Shown piece by piece: positions 37,682-46,688 of a stretch of 64,000 bases of DNA. Origin of the DNA: Luteimonas sp. MC1750 (GTDB lineage: Bacteria > Pseudomonadota > Gammaproteobacteria > Xanthomonadales > Xanthomonadaceae); the NCBI RefSeq assembly GCF_016615955.1, contig NZ_CP067113.1, positions 2,480,001 through 2,544,000 on the forward strand, given 5' to 3'. Position 1 is the first letter of the stretch; each line of letters starts with the position of its first letter. The notes under the pieces are model-generated. The model was not told the origin of the DNA, did not search any database, and worked only from the letters and a program-made list of their open reading frames with translations. The translations under genes were made by a program, and so were the position numbers.

Positions 37682-38050
37682 GGGTCTCGGCGGGCGGGGA
37701 CGGCGGCGGAACGCGCATTGTCCCATCCCCTGCCCTGCGAGTCTTCCGCAGCCGAGCTCCGACCTCGCTGGTTTGGATGGGTCAAGGCCGCCCGCCACGG
37801 ACGCAACCCGTGTCGCGGTCTGGTTGAAAAGAGCGCTGCGGCACGCGAGGGCGCTGGGCGTGCCTTCACTCCCGAAGCCGGAGATGGCTGGAGCCCGTCC
37901 CGCGCACAGGGTGTGTGCGCAGAGCTGGCCATGGATGGCCGGCGCCCGGCCGCTGGGAGCAGGATGCGGAGACGGCCGGCGGAGCACACCCCCTGTGCGC
38001 GGGACGGGCCGCGCGCACTGGAACGAAGCGAAGGTGGCCGCTCGACCGCG
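37682..38050. other. intergenic repeat-like element with 19-bp inverted repeat
   Basis: 369 bases without a gene between tkt and the symporter. It contains a perfect 19-bp inverted repeat (GCCCGTCCCGCGCACAGGG at 37893-37911 with 37991-38009), plus GCCATGGATGGCCGGCG and related palindromes between the arms. Open frames on both strands exist but show low-complexity composition with no start signal. The composition resembles dispersed non-coding elements often misannotated as proteins in xanthomonads. It must also hold the tkt promoter, which I could not identify. Confidence 0.6.
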
Positions 38051-39385
38051 TCAGCCCGTGGCTTCGGGCCTGTCCGCCATCAGGTCCGTCGGCGCGTCCA
38101 CTTCGCCCTTGGACACGATCGCCGCGATCCCGAGGTCGCCGGTCACGTTGACCGTGGTCCGGCACATGTCGAGGAAGTGGTTCACGCCCAGGATCAGGCC
38201 GATGCCTTCCGGCGGCACCCCGACCATGGCGCAGATCAGCGCCACCACCGGCAGCGAGCCCGAGGGCACCCCGGCGGTGCCGATGCCGCCCAGGATGCAG
38301 ACCAGCATCACCATGAACTGCTGGCCCCAGGTCAGGTCCACGCCGAAGAACTGGGCGAGGAAGATCACCGTCACGCCCTCGAACAGCGCGGTGCCGTTCT
38401 GGTTGGCGGTGGCGCCGATGGTGAGCACGAAGCGCGACACCTTGGTCGGCAGGTGCAGGTCGCGGTCGGCGACCTTGAGCGCGGTGGGCAGCGTGGCGTT
38501 GCTGGACGCGGTGGAGAAGGCCATCAGCATCGCCTCCTGCACCCCCTTGAAGAACTTGAGCGGCGAATAGCCGCCGACGAACTTCAGCGCCAGCGAATAG
38601 GTCACCAGCATGTGCAGCGCGAGCGCGCCCACCACCACCAGCACGAAGGCGCCCAGGCGCAGCAGCAGGTCCCAGCCGAACAGCACGGCCAGGTTGAACA
38701 TGAAGCAGAACACCGCCGCCGGCGCCAGGCGGATGATCAGGCCGATGAGGGTCATCGAGATCTCGAAGATGCCCTCGATGCCGCGGCGCAGCGTCCGGAT
38801 CGGCGCGGTGTCCGGGCTCATCACGATGCCGACGCCGAACATCAGCGCGAAGAACATGAGCGCCAGGATGTTGGCGTTGTTGGCGGCGGCGCCGATCACG
38901 TTCTGCGGCACGATGTCGAGCAGCATCTGCACGCCGGTGGGCTGCGCGCCGCTGTCGCGGACGATCGCCGCGGTGCGCTCGGCGCTGTCGGCCAGCAGCT
39001 GCTGCGCGAGCGCCGGATCGACGCCGACGCCCGGCTTGAACACGTTGACCATCACCAGCCCGAGCAGCACCGCGATGCCCGACAGCACCACGGTCGCGAT
39101 CAGCGTGCGCCAGCCGATGCGCCCGAGCGACTTCACGTCGCCCATCTCCGACACGCCGACCACCAGCGCCGAGAACAGCAGCGGCACGATCATCATGAAG
39201 ATCAGACTGAGGAACAGGGTCGAGAACGGCTGCGTGACGTACTCGGTCAGGGCCTGCACCCAGCCGGTGTCGCGACCGATGCCGTAGTGCACGAACAGGC
39301 CCAGCACGAGGCCCGCGACGAAGCCGATGGCGATCTTCCAGTGCAGCGGCATGCGCGGCCTGGCGGGCGCGGTCGGCTCGGTCAT
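38051..39385 (-). CDS. dicarboxylate/amino acid:cation symporter (DAACS)
   Basis: 444 residues with 8 membrane helices and two hairpins typical of the glutamate/dicarboxylate symporters. Serine-rich hairpin STASSNATLPTAL, the cation motif GATANQNGTALFEGV and the GVPSGSLPV hairpin 2 are present, followed by LILGVNHFLDMCRTTVNVTGD with the substrate-binding Asp/Arg/Thr/Asn set. The Arg in DMCRTTVNV favours acidic substrates (glutamate, aspartate or C4-dicarboxylates); GltP and DctA cannot be told apart here. Start ATG 39385 has GGGGAAG upstream. Confidence 0.92.
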   Translation of the reverse strand: MTEPTAPARPRMPLHWKIAIGFVAGLVLGLFVHYGIGRDTGWVQALTEYVTQPFSTLFLSLIFMMIVPLLFSALVVGVSEMGDVKSLGRIGWRTLIATVVLSGIAVLLGLVMVNVFKPGVGVDPALAQQLLADSAERTAAIVRDSGAQPTGVQMLLDIVPQNVIGAAANNANILALMFFALMFGVGIVMSPDTAPIRTLRRGIEGIFEISMTLIGLIIRLAPAAVFCFMFNLAVLFGWDLLLRLGAFVLVVVGALALHMLVTYSLALKFVGGYSPLKFFKGVQEAMLMAFSTASSNATLPTALKVADRDLHLPTKVSRFVLTIGATANQNGTALFEGVTVIFLAQFFGVDLTWGQQFMVMLVCILGGIGTAGVPSGSLPVVALICAMVGVPPEGIGLILGVNHFLDMCRTTVNVTGDLGIAAIVSKGEVDAPTDLMADRPEATG

Positions 39386-39416
39386 GCGGTCTTCCCCGGA
39401 ACGGTGTGGACGGCGG

Positions 39417-39422
39417 AGCTTA
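39417..39422 (-). promoter_or_regulatory. candidate -10 of the symporter gene
   Basis: TAAGCT preceded by TTTGC on the minus strand, 31 bases before the start, with a leader of about 25 nt. It is identical in core to the xerD box (GCTAAGCT). Confidence 0.35.
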
Positions 39423-39445
39423 GCAAAGCCGCGCAGCCGCCCTCG

Positions 39446-39466
39446 GCGGCCGCCTTCAGCGGCCGC
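39446..39466 (-). terminator. hairpin at the end of the Bat operon
   Basis: An 8-bp stem GCGGCCGC (39446-39453 with 39459-39466) and 5-base loop begin 1 nt after the batD stop. No T-run follows, so intrinsic termination is weakly supported; it may be a transcript-end stabiliser. Confidence 0.35.
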
Positions 39467-39467
39467 T

Positions 39468-41186
39468 TCACCGGGGATAGTGCGGTGGGAGCAGCGCGTC
39501 CCCGCCCTCGTCGGCGTCGATCCAGTCCGCGCCGCGCGCGAACGCGGCACGCACGGCCGCGCGCGCCTGGGCCGCGCCGTCCCCGTCCTGGCCCCAGCGC
39601 GCGCGCTGCAGCTGGCCGATGGCGTCGCGCTGCGGGCCCGGGGCGACGCGCATCGACAGCGCGTCGAGGTCGGCGGCCGGCGGCGAGGCGAGCGCGCACA
39701 GGGCGGCGGAGACCTCGCCCAGGTCGCCGGTGTCCAGCGCCTTGCGCAGCGCCGCACCGTGACCGCGGGCCCTGGGCACAGCCTTCGCACCCGCGATTCC
39801 GTCGTCCAGGGCGGCCCCCGCCGCAGCCTGGCCGCGCTGGCGCCACTGCAGGCCCCAGGCCAGGGTGAGCAGCCACAGCAGCGCGAACACCACCGTCGCC
39901 AGCGCCCAGCGGTGCACGGGTCCCTGCACGCCCGGCAGCCGGACCCAGGGGCCGCTGTCGTCCGCCGCCTGCGTACCGATGCCGCGCGCGGCACCGGTCC
40001 CGACGTTGCCGCGGGTCCCGCCCGCACCGACCGCGCCGGCGGCGGGCGCCACGTCGACCTCGAGCGCGGGCAGCGTCGCCTCGCGCGCGCGGTTCGCGCC
40101 GACGTCCCACCAGCCCAGGGCCGGCGCCTCGATCCGCAGCGGGCCGTCACGCGCGGGGAGCACCGAGTAGCGGCGCACCATGCGCACGCGCGGGCGCCCG
40201 TCCTCGATCGTCTCGTCGTGCTGGGCCGGCTCCGGGAACACCTGCGCGCCGGCATCGGCCGCCAGCATCGGCATCTCCAGCTGCGCCGCCGTGGCGCCGT
40301 CGGCGACCAGCTCCAGTTCGACGGTGAACGCGTCGCCGGCACGTGCGGCGTCGGGCGCCTGCAGCCAGCGCAGCTGCAAGCCGTGCAGCGGCAGCCAGGG
40401 ACGCGGCGCGGCGGCCGGCACCGGCCTCACCTCGAGTGCGATCGCCGGGCCGTCGGCGGACAGGGCGCGCTGCCCGTCGCCGAAGAGGTCATCCAGCCAG
40501 CCGCCGACGCCGCGCCCGCGGAAGGTGGCGGCGGGCAGCTCGATCCTGCCGCTGCGCTCGGGGATCAGCAGGTAGCGACGTTCGACGACCTGGAAGCGGC
40601 GGCCGCCGACCTCGCGCGTGTACTGCAGGTCGCTGCCGGCGCGCTGGAGCCCGAGGCCATCGACCGCGGGCTGGTCGAGCTGTCCCGACAACAGCTGCAC
40701 CGAGTAGTAGAGCCGCAGTCGTAGGCCGACCGCTTGCTGCACGTAGGGCGACGGATCGTCGACCTCGGCCTCGATGAAGGCGGGACCGCGCGCGGGCGGC
40801 CGCGCGACGCTGGCGGGTGCCACCGTCAGCGTGAGCGGGGCCGTGCGCTCGCCGCCGACCGCGAGCGCGGGCACGGTAAGCACGCCTCCACGCAGCGGCT
40901 GAAGCGCCACCGCGTGCAGCGTGCGCGAAACCGACTGGCCGTTGCGAAGTTCGAAGGACTGTCGGCTGCTGCGCTGTTCGATGCGGAAATCGCCCGCCAG
41001 CGGTCCGTAGTCGGGACGGCCGCCGGTATCGACCTCGATGTTGAGCGTGACCGTCTCGCCGAGCTCGATGCGGTCGCGGTCGAGCCAGGCGCGGACCTCG
41101 GCCGAAGCCAGCGCGGGCGCCAGGGCCAGCACCAGTGCAAGCAGCACCCTGGCGAAGCCCAGGCGGGAATGGGACGGGTTCGACAT
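39468..41186 (-). CDS. batD: BatD protein (aerotolerance operon)
   Basis: 572 residues. A signal peptide ending ASA^EVRAWLDRDRIELGETVTL leads into Ig-like beta domains: the family pattern RIEQRSSRQSFELRNGQS and FIEAEVDDPSPYVQQAVGLRLRLYYS. One membrane helix near residue 430 (WALATVVFALLWLLTLAWG) precedes a cytosolic helical tail. BatD is the large periplasmic partner of BatA/BatB membrane VWA proteins; the complex is linked to MoxR chaperone activity and stress tolerance, but its substrate is unknown. It starts 3 nt after the BatB stop. Confidence 0.88.
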   Translation of the reverse strand: MSNPSHSRLGFARVLLALVLALAPALASAEVRAWLDRDRIELGETVTLNIEVDTGGRPDYGPLAGDFRIEQRSSRQSFELRNGQSVSRTLHAVALQPLRGGVLTVPALAVGGERTAPLTLTVAPASVARPPARGPAFIEAEVDDPSPYVQQAVGLRLRLYYSVQLLSGQLDQPAVDGLGLQRAGSDLQYTREVGGRRFQVVERRYLLIPERSGRIELPAATFRGRGVGGWLDDLFGDGQRALSADGPAIALEVRPVPAAAPRPWLPLHGLQLRWLQAPDAARAGDAFTVELELVADGATAAQLEMPMLAADAGAQVFPEPAQHDETIEDGRPRVRMVRRYSVLPARDGPLRIEAPALGWWDVGANRAREATLPALEVDVAPAAGAVGAGGTRGNVGTGAARGIGTQAADDSGPWVRLPGVQGPVHRWALATVVFALLWLLTLAWGLQWRQRGQAAAGAALDDGIAGAKAVPRARGHGAALRKALDTGDLGEVSAALCALASPPAADLDALSMRVAPGPQRDAIGQLQRARWGQDGDGAAQARAAVRAAFARGADWIDADEGGDALLPPHYPR

Positions 41187-41189
41187 GGG

Positions 41190-43082
41190 TCAGCGCTCTC
41201 CGGCGCGGCGGCGCAGATGTTCGTTGCGGAAGCGCGCACGCAGCAGCGCGCCGGGATCGTCAGGCACGCGACGCAGCCAGGCGGCGTTGGCCTCCTCGCG
41301 CTCGCGGGCGGCAGTGGTTTCGCTCTGGCCGGCGAGCTGGCGCGGGTCATCGTCAGCCGTGCCCGAGCCATCCGGATCGCCGGCGTCGATCGCGCGCTGC
41401 ATGGCTTCGCGCTGGGCCTCGTCGGCGGCCTGCTGGCGCGCCCGGGCGTCGGCCTCCGAAGCTGGATCCGGTGGCGGCGGGGTTTCGCCGCCATCGGTCG
41501 GTCGCGGCGGAGGCTGCGGGCCGGGTTCGTCGCCACGCGGCTCCTTGCCCGGGTCCTGGTCGGGCGGTGCCTGCCCGTCGTCACCGCGCTTGCCTTCGTC
41601 CTGGCCGGCGCCGCGCCCGTCCCCGCCGGCATCCGGCGGACGCTCGCCGCCCCCGCCAGCGCCCGGCGGCGGCTCTCGCTGCATCGCGGCTTCCACGGCG
41701 GCGCGATTGGCCGCGGCGTCGGGCATCCCCGGTGACTGCCGCAGCGCGTCGTCGTACGCGGCAATGGCCTCCTCGTAGCGGCCGGCGCGTGCCAGCGCAT
41801 TGCCGCGGTTGTAGGCGGCGTCGGCGCCCGGAAGCCCGGCGAACCCGCGGGCGGCGGCAGCGAAATCGCCCCGGCGATAGGCCGCCTCGGCCTCGACGCT
41901 GCGCGCGTGCGCGGCCTGGTCGGCGCGTCGCCACGCGGTGGCGGTGGGGGCAGTGGCGGTGGGGGCAGTGGCGGTACGGGCGGTGGCGACGGGCGCGGTG
42001 GTTGCGGCTGCGGTCGGGGGTACGGTGGCGGCCGCGTTGGCTGCGGGCGTGGCTGCGGACGTGGAAGCGAGCGACGACGGGGCCACCGGAAGCAGCATGC
42101 AGACCGCGAGGACGGCCAGCACGCCGCCGCGCCGGAACACGGCCAGCAGCAGCACCATGGCCGCCGGCAACAGCCAGTAGCCGCCGTCCTCGCGCACCCG
42201 GGCGCTGCCTGCCACGCCCACAACGTCTTCCCTCCCCGCGCCGGCACCCGGGCCGGCAAGCACTTCGCCGACCGACGCGCTCCAGTCATGGACTCGTCCA
42301 CCGCCGGCTGCCGCGAGCGCCTCCAGCGATCCGCGGTCCAGCACGCTGCGGTGGATCCCGCCGTCGCGGCCGCGATAGCCGGCGCCCTCCGCCGTGCCCA
42401 TCGCCAGCGCCGAGACGCGATGGCCCGAGCCCGCGGCGCGGGCGGCGGCGCGGACCGCGGCCGTATCGGCGCCGGGCGCCAGCAGCAGGATCTCGCCTTG
42501 GGCATGGCCGGCACCCACCAGCAGCTCGACGGCCAGGTCGATGGCGCGTCCGGGGCGCGCGCCGTCGACGGGCATGATGTCGGGTGCCAGGGCGTCGAGG
42601 AACACGGACACGTTGGCGGCGTCATCGGTCATTGGCGAGACCACGTGGGCGTCGTCGGCATAGACCACGAGCGCCACGTCGCCGGTGTGTGCGCGCAGGA
42701 TCGCGTCCAGGCGGGCGCGGGCCTGGGCCAGGCGGGACGGCTGCAGGTCGTTGGCCAGGGTGGCGCCGGACAGGTCCAGCGCCAGCACAAGTGCGCCGCC
42801 GCCTGCCTGCAACGGCTGCGGCACCGAGCGCCAGCTCGGCCCGGCGAGCGCCAGGATCGCGAGCCCGAGGCCGGCCAGCACCACGGTTCCGGCCCAGGCG
42901 CCCCGCCCCGCTCCGCGGCCCGGAACCAGCAGATGCGGCAGCAGGTGCGGGTCCACCGCTGCGCGCCACACGCTGCGCTGTCGCGCGCGGCGCCGCCATT
43001 GCCACGCAAGCAGGGGCAGCAGCAGGAGGGCCAGCAACCACGCCGGGCGCAGGAATCCGAGCTCACCGAACGGAAGCGTCAT
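41190..43082 (-). CDS. BatB/BatC-type fusion: membrane VWA domain plus TPR
   Basis: 630 residues. Two N-terminal membrane helices flank a basic segment; a VWA domain follows (about residues 85-270) whose MIDAS reads D-L-S-G-A instead of DxSxS, so metal binding is doubtful. Two more helices near 300-340 end in a tandem-repeat linker of TATAP units. A TPR (YNRGNALARAGRYEEAIAAYDDAL) follows, then a long Pro/Gly/Asp/Gln-rich acidic tail. Separate BatB and BatC proteins in other bacteria supply these parts, so this is a fusion. The start at 43082 overlaps the batA stop by 4 bases. Confidence 0.85.
   Translation of the reverse strand: MTLPFGELGFLRPAWLLALLLLPLLAWQWRRRARQRSVWRAAVDPHLLPHLLVPGRGAGRGAWAGTVVLAGLGLAILALAGPSWRSVPQPLQAGGGALVLALDLSGATLANDLQPSRLAQARARLDAILRAHTGDVALVVYADDAHVVSPMTDDAANVSVFLDALAPDIMPVDGARPGRAIDLAVELLVGAGHAQGEILLLAPGADTAAVRAAARAAGSGHRVSALAMGTAEGAGYRGRDGGIHRSVLDRGSLEALAAAGGGRVHDWSASVGEVLAGPGAGAGREDVVGVAGSARVREDGGYWLLPAAMVLLLAVFRRGGVLAVLAVCMLLPVAPSSLASTSAATPAANAAATVPPTAAATTAPVATARTATAPTATAPTATAWRRADQAAHARSVEAEAAYRRGDFAAAARGFAGLPGADAAYNRGNALARAGRYEEAIAAYDDALRQSPGMPDAAANRAAVEAAMQREPPPGAGGGGERPPDAGGDGRGAGQDEGKRGDDGQAPPDQDPGKEPRGDEPGPQPPPRPTDGGETPPPPDPASEADARARQQAADEAQREAMQRAIDAGDPDGSGTADDDPRQLAGQSETTAAREREEANAAWLRRVPDDPGALLRARFRNEHLRRRAGER
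41941..42000. repeat. 15-bp tandem repeat in BatB/TPR gene
   Basis: Two perfect copies of a 15-bp unit (41941-41955 and 41956-41970, GCGGTGGGGGCAGTG) are followed by two diverged copies to 42000. On the minus strand each codes T-A-T-A-P in the linker between the membrane domain and the TPR. Copy number could vary by slippage without breaking the frame. Confidence 0.75.
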
Positions 43083-44095
43083 GGCCGCGGCCTGCGCAAG
43101 GACCAGGCCGCGGCGAACATTCCGCAGGCCAGCGCCAGCGCCAGTGGCCAGTGGTAGCGCTCCAGGCGAGGCCGCACCGCTTCGCCACGCGCTTCCACCG
43201 GTTCGATGCGGTCGATCTCGCCGTAGATGCCGGCCAGGGCGTCGGTATCCCGGGCGCGGAAGCTGCGGCCTCCGGTCATCCTCGCGATCTGCGCCAGCGT
43301 GTCCTCGTCGATCTCGCTGCCACCCGAAGGCAGTCGGAACCCGAACACGGACAGCGCCTCGCCTTCCCCGCCAAAGGCAATGGTGTGGATGCGCACGCCT
43401 TCGTCCCGGGCGATCGCGGCCGCCTTCACCGGATCGAGTGCGCCCGCGGTATTGACGCCGTCGGTGAGCAGCACGAGAACGCGCTCGCCGCTGCGCTGCG
43501 CCTGCAGCCGCTTCACGCCGAGGCCGATCGCATCGCCGATGGCCGTCTCGCGACCCGCCAGCGCGACCTCGGTTGCAAGCAGCTGCTCGCGCACGGTGGC
43601 CAGGTCGGCCGTGGCCGGCGCCAGCACATAGGCCCCGCGACCGAACACCAGCAGGCCGACGCGGTCCCCTTCGCGGCGGCCGAGGAAGTCCGCGATCACC
43701 GCCTTGGCGGCGGTCAGCCGGTCCACCACCTCGTTGCCCACCAGCATGTCGCGTTCGCCCATGCTGGCCGAGAGGTCGACGGCAAGCATCAGTTCGCGGG
43801 CCACCTGCGGCGGCTGCACCACCTCTCCCCACGCCATCGGTCTCGCCGCGGCGAGGCAGAGCAGCGCCCAGCCGAGCCAGGCCAGCCAAGGCATGCCCCG
43901 GGTGCGCGGTGCCATCGACCGCCCCTCCACGATCTTCGCCAGGCGCGTGGCGGACCACGGGACGCGCAGCGCAGGACCGGCGCCGCCGCGCACCGGCGGC
44001 AGGAGCGCGCGCAGCAGCCAGGGCAGCGGCAGGCCGGCCAGCATCCACGGCCATGCGAAGCCCGCGAACGCGCCGAATGCCGGAAACGTGCCCAT
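43079..44095 (-). CDS. batA: BatA protein, membrane VWA domain
   Basis: 338 residues. Two N-terminal helices, then a VWA domain with an intact MIDAS: ELMLAVDLSASMGERDM, a threonine in the second loop, and LLTDGVNTAG. A C-terminal helix (WPLALALACGMFAAAWSL) anchors it. It pairs with the degenerate VWA protein encoded next. The ATG at 44095 shares one base with the DUF4381 stop (TGATG); an upstream in-frame ATG at 44113 is possible. Confidence 0.9.
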   Translation of the reverse strand: MGTFPAFGAFAGFAWPWMLAGLPLPWLLRALLPPVRGGAGPALRVPWSATRLAKIVEGRSMAPRTRGMPWLAWLGWALLCLAAARPMAWGEVVQPPQVARELMLAVDLSASMGERDMLVGNEVVDRLTAAKAVIADFLGRREGDRVGLLVFGRGAYVLAPATADLATVREQLLATEVALAGRETAIGDAIGLGVKRLQAQRSGERVLVLLTDGVNTAGALDPVKAAAIARDEGVRIHTIAFGGEGEALSVFGFRLPSGGSEIDEDTLAQIARMTGGRSFRARDTDALAGIYGEIDRIEPVEARGEAVRPRLERYHWPLALALACGMFAAAWSLRRPRP

Positions 44096-44544
44096 CAGCG
44101 GCGATCCATCCATTCGACGAAACGCGCGCGTGCGGCCAGGCGCAGGTCGGCCACGGCGCCGGGATCGGGCTGCGGGCGGTAGGCGCCGTCGAGCAACAGT
44201 TCTCCGCGGACACCGTCGAAGCGCGGGGGGTCCTGCCCCTGGTCGAGGAACGCCAGCCAGGCGTCCCCCTCCAGGCGGTCGCCGTCGGGTTCGCGCCGGC
44301 GGGCGGCGCGGCGCAGCAGGGAGGAGATCGCCGCGACGGTTCCCGCGGGATCCGCGGCCGCGGTCTCGGCGTCGAAGAAGGCCATGAGCTTCCGGCGACG
44401 CTGCAGCCGGTGCAGGCGCCACGCGACCAGTCCGGCGACAAGCAGCAGCAGCGCGGCCGCCAGCCACCACCAGCCGGGAGCCGGCGGCCACCAGGGCGGC
44501 GCGGAGGACAGGTGGATATCGCGCAGCACCAGCCCGTCGTCCAT
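44095..44544 (-). CDS. DUF4381 domain protein
   Basis: 149 residues. It begins LRDIHLSSAPPWWPPAPGWWWLA, the proline/tryptophan entry of DUF4381, then a membrane helix and an Arg-rich cytosolic helix (WRLHRLQRRRKLM), followed by a helical domain with LLRRAARRREPDGDRLEGDAWLAFLD. Always found in MoxR/Bat operons; no biochemical role is established. Overlaps batA and the DUF58 gene by one base each. Confidence 0.87.
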   Translation of the reverse strand: MDDGLVLRDIHLSSAPPWWPPAPGWWWLAAALLLLVAGLVAWRLHRLQRRRKLMAFFDAETAAADPAGTVAAISSLLRRAARRREPDGDRLEGDAWLAFLDQGQDPPRFDGVRGELLLDGAYRPQPDPGAVADLRLAARARFVEWMDRR

Positions 44545-45569
44545 CAGCGGCGCCCCGCTCCGGCAGCCGCCAGCCAGGCATCGCTCGGGGCGTCGCAGGA
44601 CAGCGCGACCGCGCGCACGCCCCGCGCGGCCAGCGCGCCGGTGATGGACGCGACCTGCGCGGGGAATTCGTGCTGCCAGCGCCGCCGCTGGTCGGGGTCG
44701 GCCAGGTCGAGCTCGACGCGGCGTGGCTCCTGGCCCCCGGATGCTTCGGCCGCGAAGCCCAGCAGGTCGTCCGGAGGGTGCATCTCCAGCGGATCGGTCA
44801 ACAGGACCACGACGACCTCGTGGTGGGCGGCCAGCGCCGGCCAGCGCTGGTCCGGAATCGCGGCAACGCTCGCCGGATCGGCCAGGACGAGGAGACGGGA
44901 GCCGGGGCGCAGCAGGCGCCGGGCATGGTCGAGCGACACCTCAAGGCCCGCATCGTCGGCCGCAGGCCGTGTATACCAGCGGACCAGCGCATCGAGCACG
45001 CGCAACGCGCCGCGCGCGCCCGACGCGGCCGCCACCGGGGGCTCGCTGCGGCTGCCACGCAGCGCCGCGATCCGGTCACCGTCGGCGACCGCACGCCAGG
45101 CCGCGATCGCGCCCGCACGCGCCGCCTGCACCGACTTGAAGCGCACCCGCGTGCCGAAATAGAGCGCCGGGGACGTGTCGGCAACCAGCAGCGTGAGGCG
45201 TTCGCGCTCGGCCTGGAACAGTTTGGTGTGGGGCCTGCCGGTCCGCGCCGTGACCCGCCAGTCGATGTGGCGCGCGTCGTCGCCGATCGCGTAGCCGCGC
45301 GACTCGGCGTATTCCATGCCGCGGCCGCGCAGGGTCGACGCGGCCTGCGCGCGCAGTCCCGAGGTCCCGCGACGTGCCGGTCCACGCGCGTGCGCGAGGC
45401 TGCGCAGGGCGATGAGCTCGTTGAGCGACGGGGCGATGCCCGACTCGGCTGCCGGGCTGGCATCGGGACCTGCATGGCGATGCACCGCACCTCCGGCAGG
45501 GCTGGGCGCCGCGATGCTGGCGCGGGCTCTCCAGCCAGCCTCCTGTGGTGCGGCGACCCGGCCGGTCAC
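44544..45569 (-). CDS. DUF58 domain protein
   Basis: 341 residues. The DUF58 core YAIGDDARHIDWRVTARTGRPHTKLFQAERERLTLLVADTS is present (residues about 95-140). The rest has a VWA-like organisation (LLVLADPASVAAIPDQRW). DUF58 proteins are VWA-like partners of MoxR. The GTG start at 45569 overlaps the moxR stop as GTGA. An N-terminal ~60 residues of low complexity precede the conserved part. Confidence 0.87.
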   Translation of the reverse strand: MTGRVAAPQEAGWRARASIAAPSPAGGAVHRHAGPDASPAAESGIAPSLNELIALRSLAHARGPARRGTSGLRAQAASTLRGRGMEYAESRGYAIGDDARHIDWRVTARTGRPHTKLFQAERERLTLLVADTSPALYFGTRVRFKSVQAARAGAIAAWRAVADGDRIAALRGSRSEPPVAAASGARGALRVLDALVRWYTRPAADDAGLEVSLDHARRLLRPGSRLLVLADPASVAAIPDQRWPALAAHHEVVVVLLTDPLEMHPPDDLLGFAAEASGGQEPRRVELDLADPDQRRRWQHEFPAQVASITGALAARGVRAVALSCDAPSDAWLAAAGAGRR

Positions 45570-46558
45570 GGCAGCGGCACCCGCGACAGCAGCGCCTCCA
45601 CCAGACGCTCGCCGTCCCAGCCTTCGGCCGTGGCTTCGTAGCTGGGCAACACGCGATGGCGCAGCACATCCGGCGCCATCGCGCGGACGTCGTCGGGGGT
45701 GACGAAATCCCGTCCCGCGAGCCAGGCGTGTGCCCGCGCGCAGCGTTCCAGCGCGATCGAGCCGCGCGGGCTCGCGCCCCAGGCGATCCGGCGTCCCAGT
45801 GCTTCGTCGTAGCGCCCCGCGTCGCGCGAGGCCAGCACGATCTCGACGAGGTAGCGCTCCACGGCCGGCGCCATGTGCAGCGCAAGCACCGCCGAGCGCG
45901 CGGCCATCACGTCGGCCTGGGACACCCGTTCGGCCGGCACCGATGGTGCCTCCAGCGCCGCGATGGCGCGTTCGCGCGCCAGGCGCAGGATGGCCGTCTC
46001 CGCCTCGGCTTCCGGATAGCCGATGCGGACATGCATCAGGAAGCGGTCGAGCTGGGCTTCGGGCAGCGGGAAGGTTCCCTCCTGCTCGATCGGATTCTGC
46101 GTCGCCATCACCAGGAACAGGGCCGGCAGCGCATAGGTCTGCCGACCGACCGTGACCTGCCGCTCGCCCATGGCCTCCAGCAGCGCCGACTGGACCTTGG
46201 CCGGCGCGCGGTTGATCTCGTCGGCCAGCAGGAGCGAATGGAAGACCGGACCGGGAAGAAACTCGAAGCGCCCATCCTGCGGCCGCCAGACCTCGGTCCC
46301 GGTCAGGTCGGCCGGGAGCAGGTCGGGAGTGAACTGCAGGCGCGCGAAGTCGGCTTCGACGCGTGCGGCCAGGGCGCGGATCGCGCTGGTCTTGGCCAGG
46401 CCGGGCGCCCCTTCGACCAGCAGGTGCCCGTCGGCCAGCAGCGCCACCAGCAGGCGCTCGACAAGGGCCGACTGGCCGATGATCTCGGTGGCCAGCGCGT
46501 CGCGCAGGCCGGTGAAGAGGCCATGCAGCCTGGCGCCTTCGTTGGAAGAGATGTCCAT
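45566..46558 (-). CDS. MoxR family AAA+ ATPase
   Basis: 330 residues. AAA_3 domain with Walker A EGAPGLAKTS (residues about 49-58), Walker B LLLADEINRAPAKVQSALLEAM, sensor 1 MATQNPIEQEGTFPLPEAQLDRF and the arginine finger region. MoxR proteins are chaperone-like ATPases that work with VWA proteins encoded beside them, here DUF58, BatA and BatB. First gene of the Bat operon; the start at 46558 is 130 bases from the pilQ stop, with the pilQ terminator between. Confidence 0.93.
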   Translation of the reverse strand: MDISSNEGARLHGLFTGLRDALATEIIGQSALVERLLVALLADGHLLVEGAPGLAKTSAIRALAARVEADFARLQFTPDLLPADLTGTEVWRPQDGRFEFLPGPVFHSLLLADEINRAPAKVQSALLEAMGERQVTVGRQTYALPALFLVMATQNPIEQEGTFPLPEAQLDRFLMHVRIGYPEAEAETAILRLARERAIAALEAPSVPAERVSQADVMAARSAVLALHMAPAVERYLVEIVLASRDAGRYDEALGRRIAWGASPRGSIALERCARAHAWLAGRDFVTPDDVRAMAPDVLRHRVLPSYEATAEGWDGERLVEALLSRVPLP

Positions 46559-46642
46559 GGAGTGCCGGATGGCGGCGCGGACTGCGCCGGGGCCAGTTTG
46601 ACCTGATCGCCCGGCATTGGTTCAACCGCAGGTCCCGGAACG

Positions 46643-46668
46643 ACGACGGGGCCCGAAGGCCCCGTCGT
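46643..46668 (-). terminator. pilQ hairpin terminator
   Basis: An 11-bp stem (ACGACGGGGCC at 46643-46653 with 46658-46668) with a UUCG tetraloop closed by C-G begins 20 nt after the pilQ stop. No long T-run follows, so Rho-independent release is plausible but not certain. Confidence 0.65.
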
Positions 46669-46688
46669 GGATCTACCGTGCGAGCGGA

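Noticed and set aside
37765-38050. Protein-coding frames in the tkt upstream region
   Set aside because: Both strands are open only because of high GC; no start signal and composition matches a dispersed repeat.
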